Below, in pieces: positions 58,414 to 64,000 of a stretch of 64,000 nt of DNA. The number at the start of each line of letters is the position of its first letter. Positions within the stretch are counted from its first letter, which is position 1. The stretch is from Litorilituus sediminis (GTDB lineage Bacteria > Pseudomonadota > Gammaproteobacteria > Enterobacterales > Alteromonadaceae), in contig NZ_CP034759.1 in assembly GCF_004295665.1 (NCBI RefSeq), positions 1,426,001-1,490,000 on the forward strand, in the 5' to 3' direction. The notes under the pieces were generated by a model that saw only the letters and a program-made list of their open reading frames with translations, searched no databases and was not told the DNA's origin. A program made the translations under genes and the position numbers.

Positions 58414-59023
58414 CCTTACCTTGTTCATCACCACCAATATAAAAATCAAGTAGAGATCTAAAACTTTGCCGAGCACTTTTTTCTAAAACAATAACACCTC
58501 TACCGCCATAGCCGTCAAGAGGCTTCAAAATCATTTTGTCGCTATCTGATTCATCAAAAATGCGCTCTAAATAGTCACGATTTTTTGATACATGAGTGGC
58601 AGGAATAAACTCACTTTCAGTATCTTGAAACGATGCCGTGTAAATTTTATTGTTGGCAACACGCAAGCCGTCCAGGTCGTTCATGATAAAGGTATCACCA
58701 CGCACCGAATCAAGGAAGTTTAATGCCAAGGTATCTAACGGAGGGTTGGCGCGCATAATAACGGCATCAAAGCCTGCTAAAGGCAATTGTGCACGCTTAA
58801 AGTCAGCCGTTTTATAAAAACTCACCACATTATCTGAATATTTTGTTTTCTTAGTAAAAACATCACAAAAGGCACTGGCGACACTATCACGAATGGTAAG
58901 GTTATTTACCGTTGAAATAGCCACGGTGTGCCCGCGTTTTACACATTCATGAATTAATCGTAATGTTGAATCTGTTTCAGGCTCAATATCAGACCAAGGG
59001 TACATAATAAAACAAATTTTCAT
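57977..59023 (-). CDS. Glutathione-synthetase-like ATP-grasp ligase
   Basis: 348 residues, complete. It has a GshB-like N-terminal domain (ICFIMYPWSDIEPETDSTLR, then MRANPPLDTLALNFLD), ATP-binding MILKPLDGYGGRGVIVLEK near 158-176, EGDVRILMLNGEPIGAMKR near 214-232, and metal site IDVIGGKLIEVNVMSPGG near 288-305 with Asp, Glu and Asn. It is not canonical gshB: QEGLA-motif genes are typically paired with such a paralogue, and the product is unknown. Its natural downstream partner has been displaced by the duplication and insert. Confidence 0.87.
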   Translation of the reverse strand: MKICFIMYPWSDIEPETDSTLRLIHECVKRGHTVAISTVNNLTIRDSVASAFCDVFTKKTKYSDNVVSFYKTADFKRAQLPLAGFDAVIMRANPPLDTLALNFLDSVRGDTFIMNDLDGLRVANNKIYTASFQDTESEFIPATHVSKNRDYLERIFDESDSDKMILKPLDGYGGRGVIVLEKSARQSFRSLLDFYIGGDEQGKGSNYVILQDYVHGAHEGDVRILMLNGEPIGAMKRVPATNDVRSNVHAGGKVVKHKLTAQEKKLCKYIGPKLVRDGLYFTGIDVIGGKLIEVNVMSPGGIVRINKLNRVKLQAQVIDFVESVVQAKEFVMNRKTEFRQVIEDANAI

Positions 59024-59364
59024 TGGCTTAGCTCAAATCAGGGATACATTAATTTAGTATCGTTATTTTTGCCGGAGCATACAGAAAACTTGTCTTATTT
59101 ACTGCAAAAAAATAATTATCGTTACCTTAAAAAATATCTATGGATAGCAATTCTCAAATCAGCTCACATAACCTCATGCCCGCATAAGAAACAGCACCAA
59201 ATCTAGAAAAGTCAATAGGTTATAGCTACTTATGATTTCTAGCTAGATATTTTTGCCTGAATTCAAGGCTTTTTGAAGCAGAAATAGCTGGCTATTTCTC
59301 TTCAAAATAACGAAGAAGTCAGTAAAATAACTGCTAGAAACGCATGGCTTATGTGAAGCTGAGG
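59024..59364. other. 341-base intergenic region
   Basis: No gene or strong structure was seen. It should hold the promoter of the ATP-grasp gene and the 3' end of the maoP transcript. Confidence 0.6.
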
Positions 59365-59706
59365 TTAAATAAAAAGATGCTCGTTACTATTGATATCTCT
59401 TGTTCTACCATGGCTTCTAGAAAAACCATGATGCACTCGGCTCTTTTCAACCGCTCTTAAATACTTTTTCCATAAGTTGCTTAAGTATAACTGGCCTTCA
59501 CCTGCTTGCTGTACTTCCATAATAAACTGAGATTCTTCTTCATTTTCGGGAAATAATGTTCCCTGATGTAAGCCTTCTAACGTTGCCCCATAGATTGCTA
59601 ATTCTTCAGACTCGCGTTTATTAAAATGACCGCTACGAGAGATACCATGTGCGAAAGAACGATCACCAAAAAATGTTGCCTTACCTTTTCTAATTAATGT
59701 TTCCAT
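59365..59706 (-). CDS. maoP: MaoP (DUF413/YifE) macrodomain Ori organisation protein
   Basis: 113 residues of the DUF413 family: FFGDRSFAHGISRSGHFNKRE (read as FAHGISRSGHFNKRE), LAIYGATLEGLHQG, ENEEESQFI and LWKKYLRAVEKSRVHHGFS. In E. coli MaoP, with the maoS site, shapes the Ori macrodomain, and its gene is divergent from hdfR, exactly as here. The N-terminal 10 residues and C-terminal tail are lineage specific. Confidence 0.85.
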   Translation of the reverse strand: METLIRKGKATFFGDRSFAHGISRSGHFNKRESEELAIYGATLEGLHQGTLFPENEEESQFIMEVQQAGEGQLYLSNLWKKYLRAVEKSRVHHGFSRSHGRTRDINSNEHLFI

Positions 59707-59832
59707 AATTCTTCACCTAAAAAAAGTTTTCTCGAATGTATGAAAAATTCTCGCCATTGAAAATCAAAAAATATTTGTCGCACCGATAACTTTTCTTTAC
59801 ATTAAAGCCATCAAGTTAATTTGAGTAGATTT

Positions 59833-60663
59833 ATGGATATTCGAGTATTTAAAACCTTTATTGCCGTGGCGGAAAACAAACACTTTGGCAAGGCAGCAAC
59901 AAATTTATACATAACACAAGCAGCGGTTAGTGCTCGTATTAAACAACTTGAAGAATTTTATGCAACCCAACTAATTATTCGCGAGAAAAACAACTTACGA
60001 TTAACCCCGTCAGGCGAATCACTACTGGCTCACGCTTACCTAATGGTAAGTCAACTGGAGCAGTCAAAATTATCCATCTCAATTGCCAATCAGCAAAAAA
60101 TTGCTTTTAATATCGCGGCAACACCTAACGTGTGGGATGCTTTTTTTAGTTACCGCATCCATGAGGCTATTGAGATATTTGAAAATGTTGCTCTAGGCAC
60201 GGAGATATCTGTGCTTGATGCAATTCAGCGAAAACTAGACGATAGAACACTTGATGTTGGCTTATTAATGGATCCAATCAAAGATGATGGCTTTAGCAAT
60301 GAATTAATAGGCCATTTTGATCTTTCTTTAGTTGGCAGCCGCGCTAATTTTGATAAAGAGGTTGAAGATTACATTTTAGTTGACTGGGGAATAACCTTTC
60401 ATAAAGAACATGCGCTTCATCATAAAGTAATTCCTAGCTTTAAAACATCAACTGCGATGATTGCGCTGGAAGTGATGCTATCTAAAGGAGGCTTTGCCTA
60501 CTTACCAACTGAGTTCATTACAGAGCAACTTAATAGCAAAACCTTATTTGAAATAGACGCTCCCGTACAAATTAAGCGCCCCATTTTTATGGTATATAAG
60601 AAAAGTAATAACAACAAAGAGTTAATTAATCAATTCAAGCGTTTATTACTGACAATACAGTAG
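59833..60663 (+). CDS. hdfR: HdfR-like LysR regulator
   Basis: 276 residues from the ATG at 59833; an in-frame TTG at 59821 is less likely. The N-terminal helix-turn-helix VFKTFIAVAENKHFGKAA and ITQAAVSARIKQLEEF, with NNLRLTPSGESLL, closely follows E. coli HdfR. The effector domain keeps LDVGLLMDP, VDWGITFHKEHA and GGFAYLPTEF. Divergent from maoP as in enterobacteria and vibrios, which supports the name. E. coli HdfR represses flhDC; that role is not assumed here. Confidence 0.83.
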   Translation: MDIRVFKTFIAVAENKHFGKAATNLYITQAAVSARIKQLEEFYATQLIIREKNNLRLTPSGESLLAHAYLMVSQLEQSKLSISIANQQKIAFNIAATPNVWDAFFSYRIHEAIEIFENVALGTEISVLDAIQRKLDDRTLDVGLLMDPIKDDGFSNELIGHFDLSLVGSRANFDKEVEDYILVDWGITFHKEHALHHKVIPSFKTSTAMIALEVMLSKGGFAYLPTEFITEQLNSKTLFEIDAPVQIKRPIFMVYKKSNNNKELINQFKRLLLTIQ

Positions 60664-60684
60664 CTTACAGGTTAAAAAGCAGAT

Positions 60685-60747
60685 ACAAAAGTTAACGGGT
60701 TACTTAACACATAGTTATAGGTATTAATGCCTCCGTTAATACCTATA
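60685..60747 (-). pseudogene. Orphan fragment of RHS hyperconserved core
   Basis: 63 bases matching 61977-62039 inside the RHS gene at 61 of 63 positions. On the minus strand it encodes IGVNGGINTYNYVLSNPLTF. It has no start, no upstream core and no C-terminal toxin after it. Confidence 0.88.
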
Positions 60748-60902
60748 GTTTTTATAGCTGCTTAGACTTACTTCATTCATGTGTATCTGATCTCATTTAC
60801 CATATAGCAGAAATAACAAACGCACTTGTTTCATTTGCTGTTGTAACAATACCTCAATTCTTCATTATTACTTTACAACTAAATGATTAACTAAAAAGCT
60901 CA

Positions 60903-60937
60903 AGTAGAACCTCATAATTAGAGCGTGAGGCTCTACT
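60903..60937 (-). terminator. Probable terminator of the RHS-ankyrin operon
   Basis: On the minus strand AGTAGAGCCTCA (60937-60926) pairs with TGAGGTTCTACT (60914-60903) with one G-U pair, followed by a T-rich stretch. Confidence 0.6.
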
Positions 60938-60962
60938 TAATCTCTTCAAAAAAACTAACGCT

Positions 60963-61577
60963 CTATTCTTTTACTAAGCACTGCTTTATCAGATTGACAA
61001 CTTCAGCAGTTGAGGTTTTTTCTGCAACACCTAAAACAGATAAACCATTTGATAAAATTGAATCTTTACAGTTAGCACCTTGCTCAATAAGTAAATTAAC
61101 CAAAGTAGGGTTTTGTGTAAACACACCAAAAATCAATGAATCATAGTTATCAGGCGGAACTTTAAGGTTAACATCAGCCCCTTGAGAGATTAACTTTTTA
61201 ACTATTTCTACTCTGTTGCAGCTAACTGCCATCATTAATGGCGTAACGCCATAACTTGAACGCTCATTAATGTCTGGAAATAGACTGATAATTTCATCAT
61301 ATAGTTCTGGTTTACTTGATAGAGCTACATAAAGTGCATCAAAATAAACTTCTGACGAATTGCTATTTTTTATGAAAGCAATATCACCTATTTCAGCTGC
61401 CAAAATGCCATCACTTTGCCAATATTCCCCTCTTTTAGATTTACCAGAAAGATACAGCTTAACTTTAATAAGCTCTTCTCCCTCAATGTTTCGCTCTGTC
61501 TTAATACAATTGGCTAAACTTCCATTAGCAAAAGTCTTTGTTGACAAGATCATAAGTATAATAAATAAGCATCTCAT
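60963..61577 (-). CDS. Ankyrin-repeat secreted protein, candidate RHS immunity protein
   Basis: 204 residues. A signal peptide (FIILMILSTKTFA-NGS) predicts a periplasmic location. Ankyrin repeats occupy about 105-200: SYGVTPLMMAVSCNRVEIV, KKLISQGADVNLK, LVNLLIEQGANCKDS and NGLSVLGVAEKTSTAEVV. Its ATG overlaps the RHS stop codon (ATGA), so it is translationally coupled to the toxin-bearing gene. That position is where the immunity gene sits in RHS loci, and ankyrin proteins are known among immunity families. The assignment is by context, not by homology to a named immunity protein. Confidence 0.72.
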   Translation of the reverse strand: MRCLFIILMILSTKTFANGSLANCIKTERNIEGEELIKVKLYLSGKSKRGEYWQSDGILAAEIGDIAFIKNSNSSEVYFDALYVALSSKPELYDEIISLFPDINERSSYGVTPLMMAVSCNRVEIVKKLISQGADVNLKVPPDNYDSLIFGVFTQNPTLVNLLIEQGANCKDSILSNGLSVLGVAEKTSTAEVVNLIKQCLVKE

Positions 61578-64000
61578 AGTTTATTGACCTCATTGATGAA
61601 TGTTTTCAACACTTGTTCAGGTGATTTAGTTTTTGCTCCATATTGATTCCAGTCTATTTTAAGAGTTTGCCAAGGTATTACTGACCCTTGAGGGTTACCT
61701 ACATGCAATCCTATCTGTTGATATGTTTGAATATCTTTCAGCCCCCAAATAAATGTATCCTTTAACAAACCAGCAGATATATCACCTAAATTATAACCAT
61801 TTTGAATTGCAGCCAAAACACTCGTTTGGGTTTTATAGGTTTCGAGTAATTGTGCGATTAATGTTAAAGTGCTAACTTGTTTTGAGTTAAGGTGAGATTG
61901 ACATGGCGAACTACTTCCACCTTCATCAGGGCCACCACCGGTATCACCTTCTGCAGGTCCTAACCCGAGTATATCGACAAAAGTTAACGGGTTACTTAAC
62001 ACATAGTTATAGGTATTAATACCTCCGTTAACACCTATCGGATCACTTTGTAAATATCTACCTATAGTTGCATCGTAATCACGAAAACCGTTATACCAAG
62101 AGTGTTTTTCTTCATCCCAATATTGCCCCGGAAAGCCTATATTAAGGTTACCAATATCATCACGTATTACCTCACGTCCAAAAGCTTGGTTATGAGCTTG
62201 CCATACGGTATTTTGGTGACGATCGGTGACTATTTCAGGTCGACCTAAGTGGTCATTATGAACATATAAAAACGATTTACCGTTTTTTTTCTGTTTATGT
62301 TTTGCAGATTTGCTTTTTGATGATTGCTTATTATATAAAGCCACTAGTTGTCCGTTTAGATAAATATATTCTTTAATAATAGTACCATTACGGCTTTCAG
62401 CTAATAATTGCCCCTCTGCACCATAAATAAAATGAATAACGGTACCATCAGCAAAGGTTTTGCTAACGCGTTTGCCATGAGCATTATACTGGTAATGCGC
62501 TTCTTGCCCGTTAACAATACTTTTAATCATGCGATTTTCAGCATTATAAACAAACGTTTTGTGAGTATTTTCAGTGATATCAGTTACCATATTACCGTTA
62601 TCATCATAGGTAAATACTCGCTCGCCATTAGGCCCAGTAATAGACTCTAATCGGTTAGAGTCAGTTGCTATATGGTACTGACTACTATTAGCAAAATTTT
62701 CTTCGGTAATACGATTACCTAAGCTGTCGTACTGATAACTTGCAAACTCGCTACCCGCAATAACCGTTAAACGATTTAATGCATCGTAATCAAAGTTGTG
62801 AATACGATCATAGCGTAGATTTTCTAACGAGATAATATTACTTGCACCATCGTACTGATAACGCAAGTCTTGCACACCTGTAGCTAAAATTCGGCTAATG
62901 CGTTGCTTATTATTGTATTGAATAGCACGTTGTTGACCATTACCAAAAACCCATGATTTAATGCCACCAAATGGCTTATAAGCAACATGGTTAATTAGGG
63001 TTTCATTGTTCGCTTTAACTTTAATCACTTGACCTAATGTATTGTAACGATAGTTTACTTTTAAGCCACTTGGGTAGGTTATTTTTTTGACTAATCCCAG
63101 TTCATTATGATGATAATTTAACTGATATTGACTATCAGCCAAGGTAACAAACTTAGATTTTAATTCACCTGTTTTATGGTAAATATAGTGAGTTTCTCCA
63201 CTAATATCAGTCAATTGACATAGCTTTCCGATACCATTTGCACACGTATCGTAACTGTATTGATATAACTGTGTTTCATTATGACGAGTAGCAATGATAC
63301 GCCCCAACACATCATAACTAAAAATTAAGGTAGTACCGTCAGCTCGAGTATGGCTAACTTTATTCCCCGCGGCGTCATAAGTATAATGACTTATACCACT
63401 ATCCGGACTATTTAACTCAACCAGTTCACCAAAGTCGTTATAAACATAGGTAGTATTATTCCCTCTAGCATCAGTTATCTTTGTAATTTGATTTTGCTTA
63501 TTGTATTGGTAATACGTTGTTTGATTATCTGCATCGGTTTCAGCGATTTTACGGTTTAAGCTATCGTACTGATAATAGGTTGTTTTACCTTCACCATCAC
63601 TCGCTTGCGTTAAGTTATTATTGGCATCGTAAGTAAAGCTGCCAACCAGCTCTCCGTTTCTATTTACTTGTGTAATACGACTCAAAGCATCGTAGGATTT
63701 TTGTACCTTAGAATCAAACAAAGTTTCTTGTATAAGTTTCTCCGTGACAGAGCAACCAGAGCTATCAGCTTTAATTTCGCAGTCAGAAAATGTCCATGCT
63801 TTTTCATCAGCTATCGTTGTTTTTTCTAGTACATTTCCTGCTGCATCTAACGTATAGTTAATTTCATGGCCTAGTGCATTAGTTTGCCCTACTTTTTGAA
63901 AAGCATCATTATAGTGATAATAGGTTTTGGCGCCGTTTGCAGCAGTAGTTTCGATTAGCTGATTTAAACTATTATAGCTAAACTTAGTTATTCGATTGTC
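61574..64000 (-). CDS. RHS-repeat polymorphic toxin (5' end beyond window)
   Basis: 808 residues are visible and the frame is open to the right edge; the TTG at 63721 is an internal Leu codon. Many YD/RHS repeats (SYDALSRITQVNRNG, YQYDSLNRKIAETDA, YTYDAAGNKVSHTRADG) build the encapsulating shell. The hyperconserved core YLQSDPIGVNGGINTYNYVL ends near 61960 with a variant DILGL instead of DPxGL, then a C-terminal domain of about 128 residues (GPAEGDTGGG to INEVNKL) that I do not recognise and that should be the toxin. It is coupled to an ankyrin gene. Delivery could be by T6SS or another route; no vgrG or T6SS gene is in view. Confidence 0.88.
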   Translation of the reverse strand, partial: DNRITKFSYNSLNQLIETTAANGAKTYYHYNDAFQKVGQTNALGHEINYTLDAAGNVLEKTTIADEKAWTFSDCEIKADSSGCSVTEKLIQETLFDSKVQKSYDALSRITQVNRNGELVGSFTYDANNNLTQASDGEGKTTYYQYDSLNRKIAETDADNQTTYYQYNKQNQITKITDARGNNTTYVYNDFGELVELNSPDSGISHYTYDAAGNKVSHTRADGTTLIFSYDVLGRIIATRHNETQLYQYSYDTCANGIGKLCQLTDISGETHYIYHKTGELKSKFVTLADSQYQLNYHHNELGLVKKITYPSGLKVNYRYNTLGQVIKVKANNETLINHVAYKPFGGIKSWVFGNGQQRAIQYNNKQRISRILATGVQDLRYQYDGASNIISLENLRYDRIHNFDYDALNRLTVIAGSEFASYQYDSLGNRITEENFANSSQYHIATDSNRLESITGPNGERVFTYDDNGNMVTDITENTHKTFVYNAENRMIKSIVNGQEAHYQYNAHGKRVSKTFADGTVIHFIYGAEGQLLAESRNGTIIKEYIYLNGQLVALYNKQSSKSKSAKHKQKKNGKSFLYVHNDHLGRPEIVTDRHQNTVWQAHNQAFGREVIRDDIGNLNIGFPGQYWDEEKHSWYNGFRDYDATIGRYLQSDPIGVNGGINTYNYVLSNPLTFVDILGLGPAEGDTGGGPDEGGSSSPCQSHLNSKQVSTLTLIAQLLETYKTQTSVLAAIQNGYNLGDISAGLLKDTFIWGLKDIQTYQQIGLHVGNPQGSVIPWQTLKIDWNQYGAKTKSPEQVLKTFINEVNKL

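Larger units (their letters stand above)
60664..60962. other. 299-base region downstream of hdfR and of the ankyrin gene
   Basis: No gene is seen. It contains the RHS-core remnant at 60685-60747 and the terminator at 60903-60937, each listed separately. Confidence 0.6.

Noticed and set aside
61574..63721. Complete RHS gene starting at 63721
   Set aside because: The putative start is a TTG inside an open frame that keeps encoding RHS repeats to the window edge.

Overview
The window looks like a chromosomal segment of a marine gammaproteobacterium of the order Alteromonadales, most likely Colwelliaceae (Colwellia/Thalassotalea-like). This is an inference from low G+C, AT-rich spacers, many chemoreceptors, the maoP/hdfR divergent pair, a polyamine operon and protein sequence character. 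No rRNA, tRNA, CRISPR array or recognisable insertion sequence was seen. Two genes run off the edges: cheA on the left and an RHS-repeat gene on the right.

Layout. 1-8.1 kb: chemotaxis operon cheA-cheW-MCP-cheR-cheD-cheB plus a REC-EAL phosphodiesterase, with a convergent CheY-like protein. 8.1-11.2 kb: glutathione-dependent formaldehyde detoxification (frmB, frmA) with a divergent LysR regulator. 11.3-19.1 kb: BNR-repeat secreted protein, two more chemoreceptors (dCache type and Aer-like PAS type), a Nudix hydrolase, a 2OG-Fe(II) oxygenase and an unknown secreted protein. 19.1-25.6 kb: two ATP-grasp ligases and an M14 carboxypeptidase in one operon, with a divergent M20 peptidase; this is a candidate make-and-trim peptide system. 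25.7-34.2 kb: PhoD phosphatase, then FGGY kinase, FAD G3P-dehydrogenase-like and alkyl-DHAP-synthase-like genes with a divergent AraC regulator, a candidate ether-lipid (alkylglycerol) catabolic operon. 34.3-37.1 kb: YciI protein, lipoprotein hydrolase, GST and a small outer-membrane-like protein.

37.3-44.8 kb: a two-component system, a periplasmic DJ-1/PfpI-like protein, an ABC ATPase/permease pair and a secreted protein. Three matching 11-bp-period direct repeats sit in front of the three transcription units, so this looks like one small regulon controlled by the local OmpR-family regulator. 45.0-46.5 kb: accessory genes (PD-(D/E)XK nuclease-like protein, small membrane protein). 46.6-48.6 kb: a SnoaL-isochorismatase fusion with a divergent LysR. 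48.7-53.5 kb: complete arginine-to-spermidine pathway (speA, speB, speE) using an AdoMet decarboxylase of the eukaryotic type.

53.6-59.0 kb: a glutathione-synthetase-like ATP-grasp gene and a QEGLA/DUF1704 metallopeptidase-like gene. This pair has been split by a 1,756-bp insert flanked by 613-bp, about 99% identical direct repeats, the exact outcome expected of a single-crossover (Campbell-type) integration. The insert holds a secreted phospholipase-A2-like protein, a small membrane protein and a 7-bp microsatellite. 59.4-60.7 kb: maoP/hdfR. 61-64 kb: an RHS polymorphic-toxin gene, an overlapping ankyrin-repeat candidate immunity gene, and a 63-bp orphan piece of RHS core further downstream.
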